A DNA stretch of 64,000 nt from an uncultured Oscillospiraceae bacterium (GTDB lineage: Bacteria; Bacillota; Clostridia; Oscillospirales; Ruminococcaceae): contig UQMF01000003.1 of assembly GCA_900542145.1 (NCBI GenBank), positions 124,001 through 188,000 of the forward strand, written 5' to 3'. The notes under the pieces are model-generated. The model did not search any database and was not told the origin of the DNA. It saw only the letters and a program-made list of their open reading frames with translations. Every line of letters begins with the position of its first letter. Positions within the stretch are counted from its first letter, which is position 1. Below, in pieces: positions 54,022 to 62,014 of the stretch. The translations under genes were made by a program, and so were the position numbers.

Positions 54022-55740
54022 ATGGATATCCCATCTTACCACCTCAATTTCGTCGAGGAGGAATACGACGAAAACGGAATGCTCACGAAATTCCGGATAA
54101 AGTACCCCGAGAACTTCAACTACGCCTACGACATCATCGACAAGTACGGCGAGATGGAGCCTGACCGCCGCGCCCTGATGTACGTTGACCTCCAGGGCAA
54201 CGAGAAGCTGCTCACCTACGGCGACCTGTCCAGGCTCTCCACCAGGGCGGCGAACATGTTCCGCGGCTGGGGTATCAAGAAGGGCGACAAGGTAATGCTC
54301 GTGCTCAAGCGCAACTACCAGTACTGGTACGCTATCCTCGGACTGATGAAGCTGGGGGCGATCGCTATTCCGGCGACACACATGCTCACCACCAAAGACT
54401 TCCAGTACCGCTTCCAGGCGGCGGACGTGTCCGCAGTTATTGCGACCGCGCACGCTGAGGCGGCGCACTACATCGACGAGGCGGACGAGCTGCTGGGCGA
54501 CCGTCACCTGCGCGTGAAGGCGATCGTGAACGGAACTCACGAGGGCTGGCACGATTTCGACAGCGAAATCATGCAGTACCCCGACACCATGGAGCGAATC
54601 CCCACCCTCGCGGACGAACTCCACCTGCTGTACTTCACCTCCGGCACCACCGGCTACCCGAAGATGGTCGTGCACGACCACGCCTACGGGCTGGCGCATA
54701 TCCAGACCGCAAAGCACTGGCAGAACGTGGACCCCGACGGGATACACCTCACCATCAGCGACACCGGCTGGGCTAAAGCGGCGTGGGGCAAGCTGTACGG
54801 TCAGATGGCAATGGGCACCTGCGTTTTCGTGTATGACTTCGACAAGTTCATTCCCGAGAACATGCTGAAGATAATGGAGAAGTACAGGATAACCACATTC
54901 TGCGCTCCCCCGACAATGTTCCGGTTCTTCATCAAGGAGGGCGTCGGCAAATACGACCTGTCCAGCCTGAAGTACTGCACCATCGCAGGCGAGGCGCTGA
55001 ACCCCGAGGTGTTCAACAAGTGGTATGAATACACCGGCATAAAGCTGATGGAGGGATTCGGTCAGACGGAATCCACCGCGATCCTCGCGAACATCACCGG
55101 CATGGTCCCCAAGCCCGGAAGCATGGGCAAGCCCTCTCCCCTTTACGACGTGGATCTGGTGGACTCCGACGGGAACTCCGTTCCGGTGGGCGAGGTCGGC
55201 GAGATCGTCGTGCGCGGTGAGTACTGCCACACGCCGGGACTGTTCCGCGGCTACTACAACAGCAAGGAGCTGACAGACGAGGCGTGGCACGACGGAATGT
55301 ACCACACCGGCGACACCGCCTACCGCGACGAGGACGGCTACTACTGGTACGTCAGCCGCAACGACGACGTCATCAAGTCCAGCGGCTACCGCGTAGGTCC
55401 GTTCGAGGTCGAGAGCGTCCTCATGATGCACCCTGCCGTGCTGGAGTGCGCCGTCACCGGAGTCCCCGACCCGATACGCGGAATGATCGTCAAGGCGACC
55501 ATAGTCCTGACCAAGACCTACACCCCCAGCGATGAGCTTGCCGAGGAACTCAAGGACTTCGTCAAGCACAACACCGCGCCCTACAAGTACCCCCGAATGA
55601 TAGAGTTCGTCAAGGAGCTTCCCAAGACAATCAGCGGAAAGATCATGCGCGCTGAGATCCGCCGCAACGACCTGAAAAAATACTCCCAGTCGGGCACGCC
55701 CGACAGCGGCCGCGGAGCCGCGGCTGGCGTTCGGAGATAG
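54022..55740 (+). CDS. AMP-forming acyl-CoA synthetase
   Basis: 572 residues from ATG 54022 (GGAAAGG 7 bases upstream; ATG 54016 is an alternative). ANL family: ATP loop YFTSGTTGYPKMVV near 204, GFGQTES, HTGDTAYRDEDGYYWYVSRNDDVIKSSGYRV, and catalytic Lys in KTISGKIMR. Activates acetate or a short/medium-chain acid. The last 18 residues (SQSGTPDSGRGAAAGVRR) are encoded by the repeat at 55689-55779, so the native C-terminus was probably altered by the repeat. No clear promoter besides that of rnpB. Confidence 0.9.
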   Translation: MDIPSYHLNFVEEEYDENGMLTKFRIKYPENFNYAYDIIDKYGEMEPDRRALMYVDLQGNEKLLTYGDLSRLSTRAANMFRGWGIKKGDKVMLVLKRNYQYWYAILGLMKLGAIAIPATHMLTTKDFQYRFQAADVSAVIATAHAEAAHYIDEADELLGDRHLRVKAIVNGTHEGWHDFDSEIMQYPDTMERIPTLADELHLLYFTSGTTGYPKMVVHDHAYGLAHIQTAKHWQNVDPDGIHLTISDTGWAKAAWGKLYGQMAMGTCVFVYDFDKFIPENMLKIMEKYRITTFCAPPTMFRFFIKEGVGKYDLSSLKYCTIAGEALNPEVFNKWYEYTGIKLMEGFGQTESTAILANITGMVPKPGSMGKPSPLYDVDLVDSDGNSVPVGEVGEIVVRGEYCHTPGLFRGYYNSKELTDEAWHDGMYHTGDTAYRDEDGYYWYVSRNDDVIKSSGYRVGPFEVESVLMMHPAVLECAVTGVPDPIRGMIVKATIVLTKTYTPSDELAEELKDFVKHNTAPYKYPRMIEFVKELPKTISGKIMRAEIRRNDLKKYSQSGTPDSGRGAAAGVRR

Positions 55741-55796
55741 GAACCTTTTTTATAAAGGCTGTCACCCGAACAATAGCGTGGCTTGAATAAATATTA

Positions 55797-55828
55797 ATGG
55801 GCGGATCAGATATCCGCCCATTTTTTTT
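55797..55828 (+). terminator. Terminator of the acyl-CoA synthetase gene
   Basis: ATGGGCGGAT / ATCCGCCCAT stem followed by TTTTTTTT. Confidence 0.88.
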
Positions 55829-55876
55829 GCTCTGTTGTATAATCATAGGGAAATCACTTTTCCCTCCCCTGCATAT

Positions 55877-55906
55877 AAAAAAGGCGGATATAAAATCCGC
55901 CTTTTT
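55877..55906 (-). terminator. Terminator of cmk-plsC-ispH/S1
   Basis: GGCGGAT / ATCCGCC stem with T-runs on both sides (TTTTTT on the minus strand), so it may act in both directions. Confidence 0.85.
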
Positions 55907-55983
55907 GTTACGCTATTGTTCGGGTGACAACCTTTAAATTTAAAGGTTCCTATCCCCGTATTCGCTGTCGGGCGTGCCCGACC

Positions 55984-57930
55984 TTATTCAGCGTCGCCGA
56001 GGTCAGCGTTGTCTTCCATAAGGGCCTTGATGGAGAGGGAAACTCTGTTCTTCTCGGTGTCGATGTCGATGATCTTAGCCTCAACTTCCTGGCCTACGGT
56101 CAGAACGTTGTTGATGTTGGTAACTCTCTCAGTGGAGATCTGGGAGATGTGGATAAGGCCGTCAACACCAGGAATGATCTGTGCAAATGCACCGAACTCT
56201 GTGATGCTTACGATAGTAGCCTTGATAACGTCGCCGATCTGGTACTCCTCAACGAACTTGGTCCAGGGGTTCTCATCGGGATCCTTAGCGGAGAGGGAAA
56301 CTCTCTTCTTCTCGGGATCGAAGGACTTAACGATAACGGTGATCTTGTCGCCTTCCTTAACGATATCCTTGGGGTGGCCGACTCTGTTCCATGTCAGCTC
56401 GCTGGTTCTTACCAGACCGTCAACCGGACCGATGTCAACGAATACGCCGTAGTCCTCGATGGAGCGAACCTCGCCCTCGAACTTCTGGCCAACCTGAATG
56501 GTCTCCCAGAACTTAGCTCTCTCAGCGTCGCGAACCTCTCTTGTAGCCTGGCGGATAGAGCCGACTACTCTGTTGCGCTGCTCGTTGATCTCGATAACCT
56601 TGAACTGAACGGTCTTCTTAACCAGGTCCTCAAGCTTGCCGCTTCTCGGAACGCCAGTCTGGGAAGCAGGGATAAATACTCTGGTGCCGTTAGTTACGAC
56701 GATCACGCCGCCCTTGACTGCCTGTGTAACTACACCCTCAAGAGTTTCGTTCGCTTCCTTGCTTGCAGCGATCTTCTCCATGCCCAGTGCGGAATCAACG
56801 CGCTTCTTGGACAGGAAAACAACGCCCTGAGAATCGTCTACCTTTGTTACGATAGCGTCGATCTCGTCGCCGACCTTAACGATGTCCTCAACCTTTGCGT
56901 TGGGGTCGTTGGTCAGCTCGTCGAGGGGTATGTAACCCGTGTGCTTTGTGCCCAGCTCTACTACAGCCTCGTTCGGCTTTACGCTAACAACTGTTGCCTT
57001 GACTTTGGCGCCGGTATATAATCTCTTGCTCTCGGACTGCTCAAACAGTGCTGCAAAGCTCTCCTCATTTTCATTGTTGTTGATGATCTCGCTCATTTTT
57101 AAATGAACCTCCTTTATTGTATAGGCTGGGGTCGAAGCCCCTGCCGTTATTCCGATAAGACTATCGGAGTGCAGACCTTCGATGATCTGCGGGGAAAGCT
57201 CTGAGGCACTCTCGATGAACACTGTGCGGCAATATCTCGAACAGATTTCAGCTAACTTTCCTGTGTTAGAGCTGTGCCTTCCTCCGACAACCAGCATAAG
57301 GTCAGCCCTTTTCGCAAGCCCCTCCGCATTTCTCTGGCGTTCCGAGGTGGCGTTGCAGATTGTGTCATATATTTCAACGCAGCAATATTCTTCCCGTATC
57401 CTCCGGGAATATTCAAGAAACCTGCTGCGGTCGAAGGTGGTCTGAACGACAAGGGCGGCGCCCCTGCCGGAAGCCCTGCACTCGTCGAGCACACTCCGGA
57501 CTTCGTCAAACTCCATGCATGCGTATGCCCTGCACGCCGCGTGACCCATAATTCCCTGCACCTCCGGGTGTTCCCCATCGCCGAGAATGATCACCGCGCC
57601 GTCCGCGGGCTGCTCCGAAACTATCTTATGTATCCTCTTCACGAAAGGACACGTCGCGTCCAGCAGCACGGAGCATTTGTCTGCTGCGGCGTCCTCCGTT
57701 TCCCTGCCGACCCCGTGGGAGCGTATCACCAGGGGCTTCCCGGCGGCTTCCTCCACGCTTGCGGCTATATGAACGCCCTTTTTTTCAAGGGCAGCGGTAA
57801 CTGTCTTGTTATGTATCAGCGGACCCAGGGTGAATATCTCGCCATAGTCCTGCGCCGCCTTTTCGGTGAGCTTCAGGGCGCGTTCAACACCGAAGCAGAA
57901 CCCGGATTTTTCCGCGATCTCAATCAACAT
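55984..57930 (-). CDS. ispH: IspH (HMBPP reductase) fused to four S1 RNA-binding domains
   Basis: 648 residues. Residues 1-280 are IspH: the [4Fe-4S] cysteines C12, C94 and C192, plus H40, H72 and the H121-P-E123 motif are intact. This part makes IPP and DMAPP from HMBPP. From about 295 on there are four S1 domains (for example VGQKFEGEVRSIEDYGVFVDIG), like ribosomal protein S1/YpfD. The fusion is known in Clostridia. A complete Shine-Dalgarno (57107-57115) and in-frame ATG at 57096 sit in the joint and could yield a separate 370-residue S1 protein. ATG at 57930 with CAGGAG; overlaps plsC by 11 bases. Confidence 0.95.
   Translation of the reverse strand: MLIEIAEKSGFCFGVERALKLTEKAAQDYGEIFTLGPLIHNKTVTAALEKKGVHIAASVEEAAGKPLVIRSHGVGRETEDAAADKCSVLLDATCPFVKRIHKIVSEQPADGAVIILGDGEHPEVQGIMGHAACRAYACMEFDEVRSVLDECRASGRGAALVVQTTFDRSRFLEYSRRIREEYCCVEIYDTICNATSERQRNAEGLAKRADLMLVVGGRHSSNTGKLAEICSRYCRTVFIESASELSPQIIEGLHSDSLIGITAGASTPAYTIKEVHLKMSEIINNNENEESFAALFEQSESKRLYTGAKVKATVVSVKPNEAVVELGTKHTGYIPLDELTNDPNAKVEDIVKVGDEIDAIVTKVDDSQGVVFLSKKRVDSALGMEKIAASKEANETLEGVVTQAVKGGVIVVTNGTRVFIPASQTGVPRSGKLEDLVKKTVQFKVIEINEQRNRVVGSIRQATREVRDAERAKFWETIQVGQKFEGEVRSIEDYGVFVDIGPVDGLVRTSELTWNRVGHPKDIVKEGDKITVIVKSFDPEKKRVSLSAKDPDENPWTKFVEEYQIGDVIKATIVSITEFGAFAQIIPGVDGLIHISQISTERVTNINNVLTVGQEVEAKIIDIDTEKNRVSLSIKALMEDNADLGDAE
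57096..57115 (-). promoter_or_regulatory. Internal ribosome site and start inside ispH-S1
   Basis: Minus strand: AAAGGAGGT (57107-57115), 10 bases, ATG (57094-57096) in the same frame as the fusion, exactly between the IspH and S1 parts. The codons also encode the conserved IKEV of IspH, so part of the match may be protein-driven. Confidence 0.65.
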
Positions 57931-58525
57931 CGGGCATGTTCTCCTGGAGGTGTGCTATCTCGTCCATGATGGTGGAGCTTACCTGCTTCAGCATCCTGCG
58001 GTCGGAGATATCCACGTCGAAGTGCTCGGCGGGTATCATCTTCCCGATGGATATGTAGATGTTCCGGCGGAACTTCTTCCTGCCGTACTTGATGAACACC
58101 GGCACCACGGGGACCTTAGCCTGCGCCGCAATAAGCGTGACGCCGCTTTTCGCCCGTCCGAGCGTGCCGTCCTTGGAGCGTGTGCCCTCGGGGAATATCA
58201 CGAAAATGCGTCCCTCTTTCAGGCTCTCCAGCGCCTTGTCGATGGCGGAGGTATCCTTCGCACCGCGCTTCACCGGGAACGCCCCGAGCCGTTTTATCAG
58301 CCAGGAAAAGAAGGGGTTTTTATGAAAAAGCTCCTCTTTCGCCATGAAGGTGTACTTCCCCTTGAAGGTTATGCCCACCACCGGCGGATCGTTGTTGGAA
58401 ACATGGTTGCTGGCGATGATGTATCCGCCCTTCTGACTGGGGATATTCTCGCCGCCGATGACATGTATATTATATACGATAATGTAGAAAAGTCTTGCAC
58501 AGTTGCGGAGAAACGAGTAGAACAT
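57920..58525 (-). CDS. plsC: 1-acyl-sn-glycerol-3-phosphate acyltransferase
   Basis: 201 residues from ATG 58525, which overlaps the cmk stop (TGATG). Catalytic N-H-x4-D (ASNHVSNND) and FPEGTRSKDG are present, with one hydrophobic N-terminal segment. Makes phosphatidic acid at the membrane. Set between cmk and ispH as in other Clostridia. Confidence 0.94.
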   Translation of the reverse strand: MFYSFLRNCARLFYIIVYNIHVIGGENIPSQKGGYIIASNHVSNNDPPVVGITFKGKYTFMAKEELFHKNPFFSWLIKRLGAFPVKRGAKDTSAIDKALESLKEGRIFVIFPEGTRSKDGTLGRAKSGVTLIAAQAKVPVVPVFIKYGRKKFRRNIYISIGKMIPAEHFDVDISDRRMLKQVSSTIMDEIAHLQENMPDVD

Positions 58526-59199
58526 CACATCTTCTCCCTGATGATGTCGCACACAAGCTGGCAGCTCTGGTCAAAATCCAGCCCGGAGGTATCCGCAAGG
58601 ACTGCGTCCTCCGCCTGCTTCAGCGGTGCCGTTTCGCGGTGGGAATCGTCGTAGTCGCGCTTGTTGAGGTCCGCGAGGACTTCCTCGAACGTGGTCTGCA
58701 CGCCCTTGGCGCAAAGCTCGTCGTAGCGGCGCTTCGCCCTTATCTCCGGCGCGGCGGTGAGGAAGATCTTCACCCGGGCGTCCGGCAGAACGACTGTGCC
58801 GATATCCCTGCCGTCCATGATGACGTTGTTCTCGCGCGCGAGCTTTCTCTGCATGTCGAGCAGAGCCGCCCGGACGGCAGGCACGGAGGAAACCGCGGAA
58901 GCCGCCATGGAGATCTCCGGGAGCCTTATCTCCTCGGAAACGTCCTCGCCGTTGAGCCAGATATGCTGCACGCCGTCGATGAGCCGAATCTCGGGGTGTA
59001 TCCCCGGGAGCATCGCCGAGATCTCCTCACGGGAGGACAGATCGGCGCCGCCCCTGCGGCAGTACAGCCCGACGGCGCGGTAGAGCGCCCCGGTATCGAC
59101 ATAGATAAATCCCAGAGATTTCGCCGCAGCCCTCGCGATGGAACTTTTTCCAGCGCCGACGGGACCGTCAACAGCGACTGAGATCAGCTTTTCCGGCAT
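58525..59199 (-). CDS. cmk: Cytidylate kinase
   Basis: 224 residues from ATG 59199 (AGGGTG). P-loop GPVGAGKSSIARAAA, DGRDIGTVVLPDA and RDYDDSHRETAPLKQAEDA are standard. Phosphorylates CMP and dCMP. First gene of the cmk-plsC-ispH/S1 unit, with promoter 59289-59317. A longer frame up to 59277 lacks a better ribosome site. Confidence 0.95.
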   Translation of the reverse strand: MPEKLISVAVDGPVGAGKSSIARAAAKSLGFIYVDTGALYRAVGLYCRRGGADLSSREEISAMLPGIHPEIRLIDGVQHIWLNGEDVSEEIRLPEISMAASAVSSVPAVRAALLDMQRKLARENNVIMDGRDIGTVVLPDARVKIFLTAAPEIRAKRRYDELCAKGVQTTFEEVLADLNKRDYDDSHRETAPLKQAEDAVLADTSGLDFDQSCQLVCDIIREKM

Positions 59200-59288
59200 A
59201 AACATCACCCTGAATTGCCACTTATCAAGTGGCTTAAATGTGAAAAAATGTAAAAAGGTAAAACTACCCCTATACATTTATTCAATTT

Positions 59289-59317
59289 ATTATATCACAA
59301 TTCAATCGAAATTGCAA
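59289..59317 (-). promoter_or_regulatory. Sigma-A promoter of cmk operon
   Basis: Minus strand TTGCAA (59312-59317), 17-base spacer, TATAAT (59289-59294). The -35 is one half of a palindrome (59309-59334). Confidence 0.8.
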
Positions 59318-59334
59318 GTGTTTTTTTGCAATTT
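59309..59334 (-). promoter_or_regulatory. TTGCAA palindrome at the cmk promoter
   Basis: AAATTGCAA, 8 bases, TTGCAATTT. A similar TTGCAA pair, 6 bases apart, lies at the rpiR promoter (61674-61691). Candidate operator. Confidence 0.5.
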
Positions 59335-59341
59335 CATAGAT

Positions 59342-59510
59342 TTTTCACGATAAAACCGGGAGTCTGAGGAATGTAATTACCCGGGGTAATAATGCGACAG
59401 AAATATACAAAATCCCTGCCGCGCCATTATTACTACGGGTAATTTCCCGACATGATATTACAAATTCCCCTGCCGCGTTAATTTACTGTCAGTCATATTC
59501 CGACAGGATT
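59342..59510. repeat. Degenerate tandem repeat with 53-base period
   Basis: CGACA motifs start at 59395, 59448 and 59501, exactly 53 bases apart. Each is followed by a similar pattern (A/T-rich block, then CCCTGCCGCG in the first two). An earlier, more diverged unit may begin at 59342 with a near-palindromic ATTACCCGGGGTAAT. The last unit runs into the 3' end of the flavoprotein gene. Together with the cmk promoter it fills the 309-base gap 59200-59508. Confidence 0.55.
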
Positions 59511-60738
59511 ATACAATCCCCACAATCGCCATCGCCGCAGTGTAGGCGGTGGAAAACGCGATCTGGAGGTTGAATCCGCCGGTGTAGCCGTCGCAGTCGA
59601 TTATCTCCCCGGCGAAATACAGCCCCGGACACAGCTTGCTTTCCATGGTGTTCGGGCGTATCTCCCGGACGGAAACGCCGCCCCGGGTAACAATCGCCTC
59701 TTCGATCGGACGGAATCCCCGGATATGCAGCGTGAGCCGCTTCATAAGCGCCCCCAGCTGCTGCCGCTGCTCCCGGGTGACCTCGTCAACACGCATATCA
59801 CCGGGGATTCCCGAAAGCTCCGCGACGACCGGAGCCAGCTGCGCCGGGAGAAGTCCGCGCAGGCTCTCCGCGAAGCGCATTCCGCGGCGCTCGGCGAAAT
59901 CCCGGATTATGCGGTCGTCCAGTTTCTTCTCAGAAAGTGCCGGTTTGAGGTCTATCTCCACGGCGTACTCCCCGGGCTTTATCTCCGGAATGTGCGCGGA
60001 AGCGCTCAGCACCGTGGGTCCGCCGATCCCGTAGGCGGTGAAAAGCAGCTCGCCGAAATCCTCGTAGACCGGCTTTCCGCCCCGGGTCAGGCGCATGGAG
60101 ATGTTCCGCAGGTCCAGTCCTGCCGCCCGGGCGACCCAGCGCTCCTCGGTTTCCATCGGGATAAGGGAAGGCTCCGGGGGAATCACCGTGTGCCCTGCCT
60201 GGCGCGCCAGGGCATACCCCGAGCCGTCCGACCCGGTGAGGGGGTAGGAAGCCCCTCCGGTGGCGAGGACTACCGCGCCGGCGCGCACCTCCCTGCCGGA
60301 AATTACCGCGCCGCAGCAGGCTCCGTCCTCAATGAGCAGCCTTGTGCAGTTACCCTTTATTACCTCCACATTCAGCTTCCGGAGCTGACCCTCCAGGGCG
60401 GAAACCACGTCCCCTGCCCTGTCGGAAACAGGAAACACCCGGCGTCCGCGCTCCGTCTTGAGGGGCACGCCGAGCTTCCCGAAGTATTCCATCACGTCCG
60501 CCGGGGCGTATTTCGACAGCGCGCTGTAAAGGAACCGCGGATTCCTGGGAATGTTCCGCAGCACCTCGTCGGGGGTGCAGTCGTTGGTGACGTTGCAGCG
60601 CCCCTTTCCGGTGATCCCGAGCTTGCGCCCGAGGGACTTCCCGTGCTCCGCCACGGCGGTGCGGAGTCCCATTTCAGCGGCGTGGGCGGCGCAGAACATA
60701 CCGGCAGCGCCGCCGCCGATTATCAGGATATCATACAT
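59509..60738 (-). CDS. BaiN/YhiN (HI0933) family FAD-dependent oxidoreductase
   Basis: 409 residues. FAD-binding GGGAAGMFCAAHAAEMG at the start and GITGKGRCNVTNDC, both family signatures; the C-terminal VTRGGVSVREI...GLYFAGEIIDCDGYTGGFNLQIAFSTAY is typical. Substrate uncertain; named after a bile-acid enzyme but widely present. ATG at 60738 overlaps rpiR by 8 bases. Frequently a neighbour of cmk in Clostridia. Confidence 0.92.
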   Translation of the reverse strand: MYDILIIGGGAAGMFCAAHAAEMGLRTAVAEHGKSLGRKLGITGKGRCNVTNDCTPDEVLRNIPRNPRFLYSALSKYAPADVMEYFGKLGVPLKTERGRRVFPVSDRAGDVVSALEGQLRKLNVEVIKGNCTRLLIEDGACCGAVISGREVRAGAVVLATGGASYPLTGSDGSGYALARQAGHTVIPPEPSLIPMETEERWVARAAGLDLRNISMRLTRGGKPVYEDFGELLFTAYGIGGPTVLSASAHIPEIKPGEYAVEIDLKPALSEKKLDDRIIRDFAERRGMRFAESLRGLLPAQLAPVVAELSGIPGDMRVDEVTREQRQQLGALMKRLTLHIRGFRPIEEAIVTRGGVSVREIRPNTMESKLCPGLYFAGEIIDCDGYTGGFNLQIAFSTAYTAAMAIVGIV

Positions 60739-61591
60739 CTTTCTTGTACACGTCGTTTCTGTCCCAGAGGGTCTCCAGCTTGCGGAAGGTCTGCTCCACG
60801 CGGCAGCGGTTGCGGCTGGATACTGCGACGATGAGGGCGTTGAGCAGGCTCATCGGGGCGACCAGACTGTCAACGAAGCTGACCATGTCGGAGGTGGCGC
60901 AGAGGGTGGTGTGGGCGTACTGCGCCAGGGGGGAATTCTCGCTGTCGGTTATGGCGATTATCTGGGAGCCGCAGTCGTGGGCGAACTTGCAGGCATTGAT
61001 GGTGCTCTTGGCGTATCTCGGGAAGGAAAGCCCGATGAACACGTCACCCTCGCCGATGTGTATCATCTGTTGGTATATCTCGCTGGTTGCAACGGAGCCG
61101 ATGAGCGTCACCTTGTCAAAGACAAGGCGCAGGTAGTAGTGCATAAAGCTTGCCAGAATACCGCTTGACATTGCGCCCTGGATATAAATGCGGCGCGCGT
61201 CCACGATGGTGTTGACGGCGTTGTCGAAAGCCTCGCGGTCTATCTGCTCAAGGGTGCGGCGAATCTTGTCCATATCCTGGGTGAGGACTCCCTCGATGGG
61301 GTCGAGGTCGCCGATACGGCTTCTGGTGACGTCCATGCGCTGGATAGTGGTCAGGCGGTTCTTGATGTGGCTCTGGAGGGAGCGCTGTAACTGCGGATAT
61401 CCCTCGAATCCAAGCTCGATGGCGAAGCGCACGACGGTGGATTCGCTGACATTCACGGCGTTTCCGAGCTTGAGCGCGGTCATGTACGCCGCCTTCTCGT
61501 AGTGGTTCAGTATATAGTTTGCAATGAGTTTCTGGCTTTTGGAGAATGAGGGCATTAAATCCTCAATCCGCTGCAGCAGATCGTCTTTCAT
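60731..61591 (-). CDS. MurR/RpiR family transcriptional regulator
   Basis: 286 residues from ATG 61591 (GAGGT). N-terminal HTH_6 domain (FSKSQKLIANYILNHYEKAAYMTALKLGNAVNVSESTVVRFAIELGF) and a C-terminal SIS sugar-phosphate-binding domain (RIYIQGAMSSGILASFMHYYL...). It senses phosphosugars in other bacteria. No sugar catabolic operon is adjacent. TTGCAA repeats at its promoter could be its own operator. Confidence 0.92.
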   Translation of the reverse strand: MKDDLLQRIEDLMPSFSKSQKLIANYILNHYEKAAYMTALKLGNAVNVSESTVVRFAIELGFEGYPQLQRSLQSHIKNRLTTIQRMDVTRSRIGDLDPIEGVLTQDMDKIRRTLEQIDREAFDNAVNTIVDARRIYIQGAMSSGILASFMHYYLRLVFDKVTLIGSVATSEIYQQMIHIGEGDVFIGLSFPRYAKSTINACKFAHDCGSQIIAITDSENSPLAQYAHTTLCATSDMVSFVDSLVAPMSLLNALIVAVSSRNRCRVEQTFRKLETLWDRNDVYKKDV

Positions 61592-61650
61592 TTGAGTACC
61601 TCGTTTCAATACATTACAGCAGTCCCGACAACAGGACTGCCTGCATACTT

Positions 61651-61679
61651 ACTATACACCATTTGCAATATTTTTGCAA
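61651..61679 (-). promoter_or_regulatory. Sigma-A promoter of rpiR
   Basis: Minus strand TTGCAA (61674-61679), 17-base spacer, TATAGT (61651-61656). Confidence 0.75.
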
Positions 61680-61691
61680 GTGGTTTTGCAA
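61674..61691 (-). promoter_or_regulatory. TTGCAA pair at the rpiR promoter
   Basis: TTGCAA-AACCAC-TTGCAA on the minus strand, with a third copy inside the spacer. Compare 59309-59334. Confidence 0.5.
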
Positions 61692-61738
61692 AAACATTTA
61701 CAGCATTGGCTGGAATTTTACATTTTTTGCCCACAGAA

Positions 61739-61774
61739 ACAGAAAAACGGCACTGTAATGTGCCGTTTTTCTGT
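61739..61774. terminator. Bidirectional terminator
   Basis: Perfect 15-bp stem ACAGAAAAACGGCAC / GTGCCGTTTTTCTGT, loop 6. T-rich arms on both strands. Confidence 0.7.
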
Positions 61775-61820
61775 TTATAATAAAGTATCCTTGACCCGCG
61801 AATCGGGCTTTTGAGATTCA

Positions 61821-61947
61821 TTTTTTGACCCAGCTCCGCCGGGTCAAAAAACACTTCTATCCGCACAAGTGTGCGGTTTGTCGGCTTTGCCGACAAACCG
61901 TGCGCGCCGGGCGGATGTTCGGCGGAAAAGCCCCTTTAGGGGATTTT
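61821..61947. repeat. Array of strong hairpins
   Basis: TTTTTTGACCC / GGGTCAAAAAA (61821-61851, 11-bp), CCGCAC / GTGCGG (61861-61876), CGGTTTGTCGGC / GCCGACAAACCG (61874-61900, 12-bp) and CCCC-ttta-GGGG followed by ATTTTT (61931-61947). The third overlaps the second by three bases. Different in sequence from the array at 39949-40068 but similar in organisation. Confidence 0.6.
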
Positions 61948-61960
61948 TCGACGGTTTCAA

Positions 61961-61984
61961 AAACGGCACAAAAACGTGCCGTTT
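61961..61984 (-). terminator. Terminator of the VWA lipoprotein gene
   Basis: AAACGGCAC / GTGCCGTTT stem followed by TTGAAACC on the minus strand, 31 bases after the stop codon. Confidence 0.6.
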
Positions 61985-62014
61985 CTGAAAGTTCCTGCCG
62001 CAATTCACTGCAAA

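Larger units (their letters stand above)
55689..55982. repeat. Inverted pair of an extragenic repeat at convergent gene ends
   Basis: Left copy 55689-55779 and right copy 55910-55982 are in opposite orientation. Shared blocks: GTCGGGCACGCCCGACAGCG (its 16-base core is a near-palindrome) and GATAGGAACCTTT...AAAGG.TGTCACCCGAACAATAGCGT. The left copy has about 19 extra GC-rich bases. The left copy supplies the last codons and stop of the acyl-CoA synthetase; the right copy ends two bases before the ispH-S1 stop. Two terminators lie between the copies. Confidence 0.75.
61592..62014. other. 423-base region between rpiR and the VWA lipoprotein gene
   Basis: Contains the rpiR promoter, two terminator-type hairpins (61739-61774 and 61961-61984) and between them an array of strong stems (61821-61947). 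No ORF supported. Confidence 0.6.

Noticed and set aside
61606..61896. A 96-codon minus-strand frame over the hairpin region
   Set aside because: It spans a bidirectional terminator and strong hairpins and has no protein-like composition.
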